The notes: generated from the sequence alone by a model not told the origin. Positions 23,801-31,700 are shown, counted from the stretch's first letter. The stretch: DNA of 64,000 nt from CAVSEK01 sp963726975 (GCA_963726975.1 CAVSEK010000007.1:124001-188000); one strand, 5' to 3'. Made by a program: numbers and translations.

Positions 23801-24235
23801 GTGGAGCACGAGGGCCCGGTCCCGACCGCGGAGGGTCAGGCGGTCGACGACGACCTGCTGCCCCTGCTGGACGTGTCGCTCGTCGACGCGCTCGGCCTCG
23901 ACCTGGTCCTGCCGGAGGACGTGCCGTGGTGCACCCCGGCGGACGAGCCCGCGGTCGGCGCGCACGCCGCGCCGGAGCCGTCGCGCGACGACGTGCCGTG
24001 GACGCTGCGGCTGGGCAGCGCGCCGGGCCCCTGGCCGGCCCCGCCACCCGCCCCGCCCTCCCGCTGGGGCCGCGCTCCCCGCGGCGAGCGGCGGCGCGGC
24101 CGGCACGAGGCGGTGCCCGAGCAGCGCGCCGAGCCCGGCGCGCCGGTCGCCGTCGACCCTGCCGCCCGGGCCGTCCCGGTCGCCCCGGTCCAGCCCGACC
24201 GCCGTCGCCGGGCCCACTGGCCGACCAGCGTCTGA
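23801..24235 (+). CDS. Hypothetical low-complexity protein
   Basis: A 144-residue protein with an acidic N-terminal half (DDDLLPLLDVSLVDALGLDLVLPEDVPWC) and a Pro/Arg-rich tail. GTG 23801 follows GGAGG. It has no membrane helix and no known domain. It lies downstream of the PP2C/HATPase pair on the same strand after a 112-base gap, so it may belong to that module. Codon bias matches its neighbours. Function unknown. Confidence 0.55.
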   Translation: MEHEGPVPTAEGQAVDDDLLPLLDVSLVDALGLDLVLPEDVPWCTPADEPAVGAHAAPEPSRDDVPWTLRLGSAPGPWPAPPPAPPSRWGRAPRGERRRGRHEAVPEQRAEPGAPVAVDPAARAVPVAPVQPDRRRRAHWPTSV

Positions 24236-24287
24236 CCCCGGTCGCGGCCCGGAGGGGACCGTCCGCCCGCCGGGAGGAGCGCCGTCA

Positions 24288-24461
24288 CTAGGGGGCCAGG
24301 CGCAGGGCGCGCTCGCCGCCAGCCGTGCCGGCGCCCGGCTGCCGGCCGCCCTGCAGCAGGACCAGGTGCGGTCGGACCGGCGGCGCGGCGGGCGCGAGCA
24401 GCCCGCCGAGCAGCCCGCCGGCCACGAGGACGACGCTGCTGACCCTGCGGCGTACGGCCAC
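24288..24461 (-). CDS. Small single-helix membrane peptide (57 residues)
   Basis: The peptide starts VAVRRRVSSVVLVAGGLLGGLLAP and continues with a basic/Gly-rich tail. The start is a GTG with GGAGGAGG at proper spacing. The N-terminal basic run followed by one hydrophobic helix resembles the 30-residue peptide encoded at 27371-27463. Short length and lack of a known family limit confidence. Confidence 0.5.
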   Translation of the reverse strand: MAVRRRVSSVVLVAGGLLGGLLAPAAPPVRPHLVLLQGGRQPGAGTAGGERALRLAP

Positions 24462-24590
24462 GCCCACCTCCTCCGGCACCGCGGCCACCCTGGTGTGCCG
24501 GAGCGGCCGTGTCCAGTCCCGGCCACCGCCGCCGCCCTTCGGGCGGGCCGTCCCGCGGGCGCGCCGCGCCCCGCGGTGCCCGTTTCTCGG

Positions 24591-24619
24591 GTGACAGGGC
24601 GCCGACGGCGACCTAGGCT
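24591..24619 (+). promoter_or_regulatory. Sigma-70 (HrdB-like) promoter of an unannotated transcript
   Basis: GTGACA (24591-24596) and TAGGCT (24614-24619) are exactly 17 bases apart. This is close to the actinobacterial housekeeping consensus TTGACA/TAnnnT. A start site near 24626 is expected. No annotated-size gene on the + strand follows before the convergent gene at 24922. Confidence 0.55.
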
Positions 24620-24640
24620 CGGCGGTACACGGGAGAGGAG

Positions 24641-24676
24641 GTGGTCCGACACTTTGTGTGCTCATCGGACGCGTGA
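24641..24676 (+). CDS. Leader-like mini-ORF (11 codons)
   Basis: The peptide reads VVRHFVCSSDA and ends at TGA. A strong GAGAGGAG ribosome site sits directly before the GTG, and the promoter lies about 20 bases further upstream. It may be a regulatory uORF or a chance frame; length alone gives no support. Confidence 0.3.
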   Translation: MVRHFVCSSDA

Positions 24677-24802
24677 GGTGGCTGTCCGCTAGGACGCCGT
24701 GACAAGGACCGATCGCTGGTCTTCGACCGCTCGTCTTGTGACGGCGACGGCGAATCCGCAGCAGGCACCAGGCCCCCGGGCGCCGGCCCAGTCCAGCCGG
24801 CC

Positions 24803-24826
24803 CTCGGGCCCCGAGAGGGGCTCGAG
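24803..24826 (+). terminator. Terminator-like hairpin of the small transcript
   Basis: CTCGGGCCCC and GGGGCTCGAG form a 10-bp stem with a gaga tetraloop and one G-U pair. The 11-bp outer stem at 24773-24783/24830-24840 encloses it. There is no T-run. Confidence 0.55.
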
Positions 24827-24921
24827 GAAGCGCCCGGGGGTCCCTGCGTGTGCGGGACCGGGCGCCGCGCCGGTGGTCAGGCCGCGCCGGTGGTCAGACG
24901 GCGGTCAGACGGCGCCGGTGG

Positions 24922-25512
24922 TCAGGCCGCGCCGGCCCCGCCCGCCGCACGACCTGAGCGCCGGGCGAGCACGACCGCCGCTCCGGCGCCGGTCACGAGG
25001 ACGGCCGCGAGCACGACCGCCCAGAGGGGCAGCGGCAGCGGCCCGTCGCGGACGACCCGGGCGAGGACGGCGACGCGGACGTTGACGGCGCCCTGCGGCA
25101 CCTCGAGCACGACCGCGCCGAGCACCTCCTCGGCGTCCGGCAGGTCCTGCGTGCGGATCGGCGCCACGAGGTGCCGCACCTGCTTGCCGGCCAGCGTGAC
25201 CTGCTGCTGGGGCAGCTCGAGCCACGGGAGGCTGCCGACCCCGCCGATGCTCACCGCCTCGGCCTCGCTGCGGCTCGCCGAGGCCCCGTAGACCGTCACG
25301 GTGCGCGGCGCGTCGACGAGGTTGACGAGGTCGAACTCGAGCTGCGTCGCGTCCCGGTCGACCCGGAAGCTCGACGCCGGCTTGCCGTCGCGCGCCGGCG
25401 GGACGAGCTCGACGCCGCCGGTGCCCGCGGCCCCGGCCGGCAGCCCGGGCAGCAGGACGGCGAGCAGGCCGGCGAGCAGCAGCGTGGCGACGGTCGTACG
25501 GCGGGCCCTCAT
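24922..25512 (-). CDS. Secreted, C-terminally anchored beta-sandwich protein (DUF916-like)
   Basis: A protein of about 196 residues: signal peptide (TTVATLLLAGLLAVLLPGLPAGAAG), an extracellular Ig-like region with alternating strands (FRVDRDATQLEFDLVNLVDAPRTVTVYGASAS), and a C-terminal helix (LWAVVLAAVLVTGAGAAVVLARR) with a basic end. The strand pattern resembles the first domain of the larger protein at 57679-58815. ATG 25512 is used; TTG 25521 is an alternative. It sits downstream of the large secreted protein gene, separated by terminator-like repeats. Likely an envelope protein; partner unknown. Confidence 0.65.
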   Translation of the reverse strand: MRARRTTVATLLLAGLLAVLLPGLPAGAAGTGGVELVPPARDGKPASSFRVDRDATQLEFDLVNLVDAPRTVTVYGASASRSEAEAVSIGGVGSLPWLELPQQQVTLAGKQVRHLVAPIRTQDLPDAEEVLGAVVLEVPQGAVNVRVAVLARVVRDGPLPLPLWAVVLAAVLVTGAGAAVVLARRSGRAAGGAGAA

Positions 25513-25524
25513 GGCCGACAAGGG

Positions 25525-25590
25525 TGCCCTCTCTGCGGCGGCGACGCGCAGAGGGCGCCGCCGCAGGTCGCGGCGGCACCCTCTGCGGAG
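25525..25590 (-). terminator. GC-rich inverted repeats between secreted-protein genes
   Basis: ccctctctgcg and cgcagaggg form a hairpin, next to a second pair cgccgccgc/gcggcgg. Another ccctctgcgg copy follows. They lie directly after the stop of the gene encoded at 25601-26815 and before the next gene, so they may end that transcript. Confidence 0.45.
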
Positions 25591-25600
25591 GGCGGCGGGG

Positions 25601-26815
25601 CTAGTCGGCGTCGGGGACGAAGGTCACGGTCAGGGTGCCGACGTACTGGCCGGGGCGGGCACCGGCGAGGTTGCCGGTGAGCTGCGGGTAGCTGCGGTAG
25701 GTGCCCGAGAGGGTGTCGAGGACCGTGCCGGTGACGGTCTTGACGAGCGTGTCGAGCGCTGCGAGGACGGCCGTGAGGTCGGCCGAGGAGGTGAGGCCGG
25801 CGAGAGCGGTGCCCAGCGGAGCGGTCGTGGCGTCGGCCTGCAGCGCCGCCACGAGCGCGGACGGCGAGGCGAGGGTCGTCAGGTCCAGGCCGCCCAGGGC
25901 TTGGGTGACGAGGCCGTCGAGCGTGGCCGGGAGCACCGTGCCGGCCGCGCCGCCGAGCAGCATGCGGCTGGTCGCGGCGGGCGCGCCGGTCCTGGCCGGG
26001 TCGGAGGCACCCGCGCCGGCGTACGACGGGGAGGTGAACGCGCCGGCCTCCGTGCCGTTGCCGAGGCTGATCGGCAGCGTCGTGCCGACCGGCAGCGCGG
26101 CGAGCACCGGGGTGATGACCTGCGTCTGCAGCGCGACGAGCAGGCCGTCGACGTCCTTGGCGGTCGTGCCGAGCGCGGCGCACAGCGGCGCGGCGAGGTC
26201 GCTCAGGCCGAGGTCGCCGAGGTCGGGGACCGCCGGCAGGCCGAGCCCGCCGAGCGGGGTGCCCGGGAGCACCGTGCTGAGCAGGGCGCTGCCGCTGCCG
26301 AGCAGGGCGGAGCCGGCGGGGAGCAGGCCGGCGAGGTCCTGGCAGGTCGGCAGCAGGCCGGAGACGCTCAGCTGCGGCAGCACGCCGAGCCCGAGGCCCT
26401 CGAGCGTCGGCGCCTTGCCGTAGCCGACCGCCAGCCGGCGGCTCGGGATGGGGTTGGCGACGTCGTCGATGCCCGCCACGCTGCCGTCGGCGGAGTGGTA
26501 GAGGTTGGTCATCTCGCCGGTGACGTCGAAGCCGGTGCCGGCCTTGTACCGGTCGTCGACGACCTTGATCTGGAACGGCTGCGCGCCGCCCGTCGTGCCC
26601 AGCGCGAGGCTGGTGAGGTCGCTCGTGCCCGCCCCGTCGAGCACGGAGAACTGCCGGGTGCCCTGCACCGACAGCGCGGAGACGCTCACGGCCTTCTGCG
26701 GCGCGGCCGGTACGGCGAGCGCGCCGGTCGCGGTGAGGCCGACGGCGATCGCGGCGGTGGCTCCGACGACGGCGCGGCGGCGGCCGCGCGACGAGGACGG
26801 ACGGACCTGGGACAT
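25601..26815 (-). CDS. Large secreted protein of unknown function
   Basis: A 404-residue exported protein with a twin-Arg-rich N-region and signal peptide (RRRAVVGATAAIAVGLTATGALAVPAA). A structured first part follows (FSVLDGAGTSDLTSLALGTTGGAQPFQIKVVDDRYKAGTGFDVTGEMTNLYH), then a long Leu/Gly/Ala-rich middle and an ending LTVTFVPDAD. There is no cell-wall sorting signal or C-terminal membrane helix, so it should be released or held by the LPXTG protein encoded 42 bases upstream. Start ATG 26815. No family recognised. Confidence 0.7.
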   Translation of the reverse strand: MSQVRPSSSRGRRRAVVGATAAIAVGLTATGALAVPAAPQKAVSVSALSVQGTRQFSVLDGAGTSDLTSLALGTTGGAQPFQIKVVDDRYKAGTGFDVTGEMTNLYHSADGSVAGIDDVANPIPSRRLAVGYGKAPTLEGLGLGVLPQLSVSGLLPTCQDLAGLLPAGSALLGSGSALLSTVLPGTPLGGLGLPAVPDLGDLGLSDLAAPLCAALGTTAKDVDGLLVALQTQVITPVLAALPVGTTLPISLGNGTEAGAFTSPSYAGAGASDPARTGAPAATSRMLLGGAAGTVLPATLDGLVTQALGGLDLTTLASPSALVAALQADATTAPLGTALAGLTSSADLTAVLAALDTLVKTVTGTVLDTLSGTYRSYPQLTGNLAGARPGQYVGTLTVTFVPDAD

Positions 26816-26856
26816 GGGGCTCCTCGGGCAGGCGGGTGCGGGGACGCCGGTCGGCG

Positions 26857-27153
26857 TCAGCGGGCGGTGGTGCGGCGGGGCCGGACGAGCACGAGCAGCA
26901 CCGCGCCGAGCAGCAGCAGCACGAGGGCCAGCGCGACCAGCTCGTCCAGCGGCGCGCCGGTGCGCGGCAGGGTGCCCGGGAACGTGCCCGGGACGACGGT
27001 GGTGGTGGTCGTGGTGGTCGTGGTGGTGGTCGTCGTGGGCGTCGGGGTGGGCGGCGTGCTGGGCACGACGGCGGTCACCACGGCGCCCTGCGACCCGCCG
27101 GCGGCGAGCACGGAGGGGGCAGCAGTGGTCACGGGCAGAAGGGTGACCTGCAC
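26857..27153 (-). CDS. Small LPXTG-type surface protein with a Thr tract
   Basis: A 98-residue protein that ends in a class sortase signal: LPRTG, then a hydrophobic helix (LVALALVLLLLGAVLLVLV) and a basic tail RPRRTTAR. A run of 13 Thr residues precedes it and may be a wall-spanning or O-glycosylated stalk. The N-terminus from GTG 27153 has no clear signal peptide, so the true start may be further upstream. Sortase would attach it to peptidoglycan; no sortase gene is in this window. Confidence 0.65.
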   Translation of the reverse strand: MQVTLLPVTTAAPSVLAAGGSQGAVVTAVVPSTPPTPTPTTTTTTTTTTTTTVVPGTFPGTLPRTGAPLDELVALALVLLLLGAVLLVLVRPRRTTAR

Positions 27154-27327
27154 CGCGGTCGACGTACATGGCCCACAAGGACCAGGTCCGGGGGGTTCTC
27201 GGGGGTCGTGCCCGGCCTGGCCCTGGTCTGCGGGAGCTCGTCGGGGCTTGTGCCGCTACCCACCGCTTGCCCCGGTCGCGCGGCATGCGCCGGTCGCGAG
27301 GCGAGGCACCTGCCGCGGACAGCGGTC

Positions 27328-27356
27328 GGCCCGGCCTCCCGAGGGGGGGCCGGGCC
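27328..27356 (-). terminator. Terminator-like hairpin
   Basis: GGCCCGGCC and GGCCGGGCC form a perfect 9-bp stem with an 11-base loop. It follows the end of the small gene at 27371-27463. Confidence 0.5.
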
Positions 27357-27370
27357 GGGGGGTCGGTCGG

Positions 27371-27463
27371 TCAGCCGTGCGAGCGGGCCGGCTCGTGGGG
27401 CACGAGCAGACCGGCCAGCACGCCGGCCACGAGGACGAGGAACGAGTTGGCGCGCGGCTTCAT
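27371..27463 (-). CDS. Small single-helix membrane peptide (30 residues)
   Basis: The peptide starts MKPRANSFLVLVAGVLAGLLVP and has a short polar tail. It shows the same basic N-end plus single helix layout as the product of 24288-24461. A terminator-like hairpin follows the stop. There is no clear ribosome site. Confidence 0.4.
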   Translation of the reverse strand: MKPRANSFLVLVAGVLAGLLVPHEPARSHG

Positions 27464-27679
27464 GTCCGGAAGGGTGCACCCGACCGGGCGTGCCGTGAAT
27501 AGCCCGTTCGGACCCCCCACCAGAGGCTCAACCAGGGCACTCCGGGCACCCTCCGGCGGCCTGGGCGTCCGACGGCGCAGCCCCGCCCTCCCCCCTGCCG
27601 ACGGACGTGCGGGGGTGTTGTCGGGGTCCTCCAGGTGATGTCGACGAGGAGACGACCGCCCCTGCGCCACACTGCCGCG

Positions 27680-29047
27680 GTGTCGAGCCCCACGACCCCG
27701 GCCACCGTCCCGTTCCGCGACGCGGTGCGGGCGTGGGCGGCGATCAGCCTGCAGACCTTCGGCGGCCCGGCCGGCCAGATCGCCGTGATGCAGCGCGCCC
27801 TCGTCGACGAGCGGAGGTGGATCGGGCAGCGCCGGTTCCTGCACGCCCTGAACTACTGCACCCTGCTGCCCGGTCCCGAGGCGCAGCAGCTGGCGACGTA
27901 CGTCGGGTGGCTCCTCCACGGCACCCCCGGCGCGCTGGTCGCCGGCGGCCTGTTCGTGCTGCCCGGCGTCGTCGCGCTGCTCGTCCTGTCGGCGGTGTAC
28001 GTCGCGCTCGGCAGCACCACCGCGATCACGGCGGTCTTCGTCGGCCTGGCCGCCGCCGTGCTCGCGATCGTCGCGCAGGCGGTCGTCCGGGTCGCCGGTC
28101 GAGCGCTGGACAGCCCCGCCCTGCAGGTCCTCGCCGTGGCCGCCTTCGTCGCGCTGGCGGTGCTGGCCGTGCCGTTCCCGGTCGTGGTCGCGCTGGCCGG
28201 GGTCACCGGCTGGGCGCTCGGCCGCTGGCGACCGGCAGCGCTCCCGGACCGGGCGCCCGCGCGGGCTGCCGACGGTCCGCCTCCGGTCGTCCCCGACGAC
28301 GCCCTGCACACCGACGCCCCGACCTGGCGGCGCACGCTGCGGGTGCTCGCGGTCGGGCTGCTGGCCTGGGGCGTGCCGCTCGTGGCCGTCGCCCTGTTGA
28401 CCGACCGCGACAGCGTGCTGCCCGAGCTCGGGCTGTTCTTCTCCGGCGCCGCCGTCGTCACCTTCGGCGGGGCGTACGCCGTCCTCGCGTACGTCGCGCA
28501 GCAGGCCGTCGCGGTGTACGGCTGGCTGACCCCGCGCGAGATGGTCCGCGGGCTCGCGCTCGCCGAGACCACCCCGGGGCCGCTCATCATGGTCGTGCAG
28601 TTCGTCGCCTTCCTCGCCGCCTACCGGGCGCCCGGCGGGCTCGACCCGTGGGTCGCGGCGGTCGTGGCGTCGCTGCTGGTGACGTGGGTGACGTTCGTGC
28701 CGAGCTTCCTGTTCGTCCTGCTCGGCGCGCCCTACATGGAGCGGCTGCGCGGCAACGCGTCCCTGTCGGCGGCGCTGCGCGGCATCACCGCCGCGGTCGT
28801 CGGCGTGATCGCGAACCTCGCGCTCTACTTCGCCGTGCACACGCTGTTCTCGGGCACCCGCAGCACCGACCGCGGGCCGCTGCACCTCGAGCTGCCCGCG
28901 GTCGACACCCTGCGCCCGGTGCCGCTGGCGCTCGCCCTGCTCGCCGGGGTGCTGCTCTTCCGCGTCGGCTGGTCGGTGCTGCGCACGCTCGGCGTGTGCG
29001 CGGTGCTCGGGCTGGGCGCCGGGCTCGCGGGGCTGTCCGTGGCGTGA
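27680..29047 (+). CDS. chrA: Chromate efflux transporter ChrA
   Basis: A bidomain CHR-superfamily protein of about 455 residues with two homologous halves. The N-half has the signature SLQTFGGPAGQIAVM and LLPGPEAQQLATYVGW. The C-half has AAVVTFGGAYAVLAYV and AETTPGPLIMVVQFVAFL. These FGGP/TPGP motifs and about ten membrane helices define ChrA, which exports chromate. Several in-frame starts exist (27635, 27638, 27680); GTG 27680 gives the usual short N-terminus. No regulator gene lies next to it. Confidence 0.9.
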   Translation: MSSPTTPATVPFRDAVRAWAAISLQTFGGPAGQIAVMQRALVDERRWIGQRRFLHALNYCTLLPGPEAQQLATYVGWLLHGTPGALVAGGLFVLPGVVALLVLSAVYVALGSTTAITAVFVGLAAAVLAIVAQAVVRVAGRALDSPALQVLAVAAFVALAVLAVPFPVVVALAGVTGWALGRWRPAALPDRAPARAADGPPPVVPDDALHTDAPTWRRTLRVLAVGLLAWGVPLVAVALLTDRDSVLPELGLFFSGAAVVTFGGAYAVLAYVAQQAVAVYGWLTPREMVRGLALAETTPGPLIMVVQFVAFLAAYRAPGGLDPWVAAVVASLLVTWVTFVPSFLFVLLGAPYMERLRGNASLSAALRGITAAVVGVIANLALYFAVHTLFSGTRSTDRGPLHLELPAVDTLRPVPLALALLAGVLLFRVGWSVLRTLGVCAVLGLGAGLAGLSVA

Positions 29048-29132
29048 GCGCGGCACCGGACGCCCGCCCTCGACAGCACCGGGACCCCGGTCCACACTCC
29101 TGCGCCACGACACCCGACCGACGGAGACGACG

Positions 29133-29378
29133 ATGGCGCGCTTCATGGACTACCACGACGACCTCAAGCTCCCCGCCGAGGCGGTGGCGAGCATCGCCGA
29201 GGGCGCCCGCAACGGCACGGCCGACGAGTTCGGCGTCACCCAGGTCGAGCTCTTCCACAACCCCGACGGCAAGGTCTACTGCCTGCTCGACGCGCCCGAC
29301 GAGGAGGCCGTGCGCAAGCACCACGCGGCGCTCGACGTGCCGTGCGGCGACGTGCACCGGGTCGAGCAGCTGCTGTAG
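29133..29378 (+). CDS. DUF4242/SCO4226-like small ferredoxin-fold protein
   Basis: An 81-residue protein with ARFMDYHDDLKLPAEAV at the start and VELFHNPDGKVYCLLDAPDEEAVRKHHAAL in the middle. Both match the DUF4242 family, whose Streptomyces member SCO4226 binds nickel. The conserved His pair (KHHAAL) and Cys are visible. ATG 29133 follows ACGGAGACGACG. It stands alone between the chromate transporter and convergent beta-helix gene. Confidence 0.78.
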   Translation: MARFMDYHDDLKLPAEAVASIAEGARNGTADEFGVTQVELFHNPDGKVYCLLDAPDEEAVRKHHAALDVPCGDVHRVEQLL

Positions 29379-29444
29379 CGGTGCCCGGCCCGGCCCAGGT
29401 CTCCCCCCTGCCGTCCCTGCTCAGGAGTGGACCGGCAGGGCGCA

Positions 29445-29479
29445 GCCGGCCCCGCACCGCCGTGCGGCGCAGGGCCGGC
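29445..29479. terminator. Bidirectional hairpin between convergent genes
   Basis: GCCGGCCC and GGGCCGGC pair perfectly, with an inner GCAC/GTGC stem. It is placed between the DUF4242 gene and the convergent beta-helix gene and could end both transcripts. Confidence 0.55.
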
Positions 29480-29483
29480 GCCC

Positions 29484-30419
29484 TCACGTCCCGCGCGTGA
29501 TGAGCACCCCGGACAGGTCGACGTCGGTCGTGCTGCCGAGCACCGGCTCCTCGCCGCGGCGCGCCCGGTAACCGCCGACGCTGAAGCTGTTGGAGCCGAC
29601 GACGCCCGAGACGAGGACCTGCCGGGTGACGCCGTAGTTGGGCGGAGCGAGCATCTTGGGGTCGAAGAACAGGTCGGCCTTGATGTTGTTCTGCACCACC
29701 AGCCCCGACAGCACGGCGTTGACCAGCTCGATGACCTGGACGCCGTAGCGGTTCCCCTCCGCCTGCACGTCGTAGACGTTCATCTGCATGAGGTTGTTCA
29801 GCTTGAGCCCGGCGCCGGCGTTGCCGCGCGTGCGCAGGTTGTTGACCTGGCCCTCCGAGCCACCGATCCACAGGCCGTCGCCGCCGTTGCGCTCCGCGGT
29901 GATGCGCGTGTAGTACGCCCCTCGCGTGCCGAGCCCGTTGTGCAGGCCGGTGCCGCGGTTGTCGTGCACCCACACGTCGGTCCAGCGCTGGTTCTGCACG
30001 AGGTCGGAGTTGCCGGTGCCCCGCGCCTGCAGCGCCCCGAGCAGCGGCCCGGCGGACTGGCAGCCGGTCACCTCGACGTCCTCGACGACGAGGTCGTCCG
30101 CCTCGAACAGGTACGCCCCGCGCGCCGCGGTGCCCGCGCAGTCCAGCGTGACGCCGCGTACGACGATGCCCGGGTTGTGCGCGTCCGGCAGCGCGGACGT
30201 CACCAGGTCGCCGGTGTAGCCCGGCGCGGCCCGCACCACCGTCTTGCCGTGGCCGAGGCCGATCAGCGGGTGCGCCGCGTCGACGAGGACCGGCGACGAC
30301 ACCTCGAGCACGACGGGCAGCGGCGTCGGCGGGTCGTCGGCGCTCCGGCTGAGCGCCGCGGTCCCCAGCGGGACGACGGCGCTGACGAGAGCGAGCGAGG
30401 CAGCGGCGAGCGCCTTCAT
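29484..30419 (-). CDS. Secreted right-handed beta-helix repeat protein
   Basis: A 311-residue exported protein with a signal peptide (LAAASLALVSAVVPLGTAALS). Repeated short strands with Asn/Gly turns follow (HNPGIVVRGVTLDCAGTA, DLVVEDVEVTGCQSAG, YYTRITAERNGGDGLWIGG, VNNLRTRGNAGAGLKLNN, MNVYDVQAEGNRYGVQV), typical of a parallel beta-helix of the pectate-lyase type. This fold often binds or cleaves polysaccharide. No catalytic set is evident. ATG 30419 follows the GGAGGTG site. Being near the exopolysaccharide locus, it may act on surface glycan, but that is inference. Confidence 0.75.
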   Translation of the reverse strand: MKALAAASLALVSAVVPLGTAALSRSADDPPTPLPVVLEVSSPVLVDAAHPLIGLGHGKTVVRAAPGYTGDLVTSALPDAHNPGIVVRGVTLDCAGTAARGAYLFEADDLVVEDVEVTGCQSAGPLLGALQARGTGNSDLVQNQRWTDVWVHDNRGTGLHNGLGTRGAYYTRITAERNGGDGLWIGGSEGQVNNLRTRGNAGAGLKLNNLMQMNVYDVQAEGNRYGVQVIELVNAVLSGLVVQNNIKADLFFDPKMLAPPNYGVTRQVLVSGVVGSNSFSVGGYRARRGEEPVLGSTTDVDLSGVLITRGT

Positions 30420-30665
30420 GCAGCACCTCCGGGTCAGGGGAGCGATCGCGGACCCGGAGAGAGAAGCACGGGAAGGTCTTCCGCGGACCTCCGGGAGACA
30501 GATGTGTCCGGAGGGGTACACCGGCACCTCCGAGCGGCGCTCGCGCGCCGGGGACCGGGCCGAGGACGTCCGCCCTCCCGCATGACCGGCCCCCCGCCGG
30601 GCACTCCTGCCGGTGCCGGCCACCTGACCCGCCGGCACCCCGCGAAGACGCCCCCGGAGCCCGCC

Positions 30666-30830
30666 GTGCCCACCACCCTCGACCTCGACGGCACGCCCGT
30701 CACCACCGACGAGTCGCAGCTGCGCGCCGCCGCCCTCACCGTCTGCCGCTACGCGACCGACGTCGACGATGCCCGCGAGCTGCTCGACATGCTCGGCCTG
30801 CTCGCGGGCCTGCGGACCGCTGACGCCTGA
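30666..30830 (+). CDS. Small conserved-looking protein (54 residues)
   Basis: The frame starts PTTLDLDGTPVTTDESQLRAAALTVCRYATDVDDARELLDMLGLL. The end resembles the DADDCRELLDMLGL-type helix seen in many small actinobacterial phage-like and regulatory ORFs. GTG 30666 follows CCGGAGCC. The rest of 30420-30665 holds no feature beyond the beta-helix gene's upstream region. Confidence 0.55.
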   Translation: MPTTLDLDGTPVTTDESQLRAAALTVCRYATDVDDARELLDMLGLLAGLRTADA

Positions 30831-30882
30831 GCCAGCGGGGTCAGGACGACGGCGCGAGCAGGGCGCCCCGGCTGGTCCGTCG

Positions 30883-30912
30883 TACGGCCGGCCCAGCGTC
30901 CGGTAGGCCCGC
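30883..30912. repeat. Left copy of a 30-bp direct repeat flanking vapBC
   Basis: tacggccggcc-agcg-ccggtagg matches 31770-31799 at about 26 of 30 positions. The right copy is the true 3' end of ugd (encoding RALGRP and the stop). This left copy encodes a similar RTLGRP on the same strand but has no stop, so it looks like a ugd-end remnant. Confidence 0.7.
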
Positions 30913-31003
30913 TCGGACCCCCGAGGGACAGCCGTGGAGACGACGGAGCGCCCGACGGCGGTCCGACGCGGGGCCTGACCGGGACGTCCTGAGACCCGAC
31001 CCC

Positions 31004-31396
31004 TCAGCGCCCGGGTGCCGCCGCGGCCACTCCGGCCGCCGCCGCGGCCTGCAGCATGCGGTCGTCGTACGTCACGAGCTCGGTCCCGGGCAGCAGCAGC
31101 GCCGTGGCCAGGTGGAGGGCGTCGAGGCTGCGCAGCCCCGGGGGCGGCAGTCGCCCGGCGCGGTCGAGCAGCGCGTCGTCGAGCCGTACGAGGGCCAGCC
31201 GGGCGAGCAGGTCGTCGGCGGCGGGCAACAGCCCGGGGTCCCGCCGCAGCACCGCGCGGCGCAGCTCGGTGCGGACGAGCGAGCAGGCCGCGACGCGACG
31301 GTCGGGCTGCGCCTGCAGGTGCTGGCGCAGCGGGCCGGTCTCGTCCTCGGCGACGAGCAGCTTGACCAGCGCGCTGGTGTCGAGCAGCAGCGTCAC
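31004..31396 (-). CDS. vapC: VapC toxin, PIN-domain ribonuclease
   Basis: A 130-residue PIN domain: LLLDTSALVKLLVAEDE (first Asp), SLVRTELRRAVLR (Glu), LRSLDALHLATAL (Asp) and LVTYDDRMLQAA (Asp). All acidic metal ligands are present. VapC toxins cut specific tRNAs or rRNA. Its GTG at 31396 overlaps the stop of the antitoxin gene. The pair is flanked by short direct repeats. Confidence 0.88.
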   Translation of the reverse strand: MTLLLDTSALVKLLVAEDETGPLRQHLQAQPDRRVAACSLVRTELRRAVLRRDPGLLPAADDLLARLALVRLDDALLDRAGRLPPPGLRSLDALHLATALLLPGTELVTYDDRMLQAAAAAGVAAAAPGR

Positions 31397-31668
31397 CGCT
31401 CGTCGTCGCGGAGCTCGACGAGCGCCTCCGTGAGGGAGGGCGTGCCGGGCGGCAGAGTGACGGCCTGCAGCCCCAGCACGCCACCCCCGAGCGCGGCCGG
31501 GGTGATCAGACCCCGCTCCACGAGCTCGTCCCAGGGGTCCTGCGGAGGCGGGACGAGCAGGGCGACGAGTCGGCCCCGGTCGGTGACCTGCAGGGACTCC
31601 CCCGCCATGACGCGCTCGAGGTAGCGGGACGCGTGCTGGCGAAGCTCCCGCACTCCGATGCTGTCCAT
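31393..31668 (-). CDS. vapB: VapB-type antitoxin, Phd/YefM family
   Basis: A 91-residue antitoxin: the N-terminal DNA-binding part reads SIGVRELRQHASRYLERVMAGESLQVTDRGRLVALLVP, typical of Phd/YefM. The C-terminal part (TPSLTEALVELRDDER) should wrap the toxin. It overlaps the toxin gene by ATGA. The complex likely represses its own promoter in 31669-31700, where the spaced gtgctac/gtagcaac repeat is found. Confidence 0.85.
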   Translation of the reverse strand: MDSIGVRELRQHASRYLERVMAGESLQVTDRGRLVALLVPPPQDPWDELVERGLITPAALGGGVLGLQAVTLPPGTPSLTEALVELRDDER

Positions 31669-31700
31669 GTGCTACACGGTAGCAACGAGGCGTCCTGGTC
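31669..31700 (-). promoter_or_regulatory. vapBC upstream region with an operator-like repeat
   Basis: An inverted repeat tgctac-acg-gtagca lies directly before the antitoxin start. Its position suits autorepression by the VapBC complex. Confidence 0.45.

Larger units (their letters stand above)
24626..24842 (+). ncRNA. Candidate structured small RNA or leader with an 11-codon ORF
   Basis: Between the promoter and the terminator hairpin lies an RNA of about 215 bases. It begins with a purine-rich ribosome site (gggagaggag) and a short frame GTG-TGA at 24641-24676. A hairpin GGTC-ttc-GACC sits within an acaag/cttgt outer pair around 24702-24740. The 3' part has an 11-bp outer stem, CCCCCGGGCGC (24773-24783) with GCGCCCGGGGG (24830-24840), that encloses the terminator hairpin. 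I know no family for it. The transcript ends facing the oppositely oriented gene at 24922. Confidence 0.4.

Noticed and set aside
24699..25085. 128-codon + strand ORF beginning with GTG
   Set aside because: It overlaps the secreted-protein gene at 24922 on the other strand and has no stop before it because of high GC; low-complexity translation. The shorter RNA/mini-ORF reading is preferred.
30434..30739. Minus-strand ORF opposite the 54-codon gene
   Set aside because: No family resemblance, low complexity, and no ribosome site; it is the shadow of the + strand small gene.
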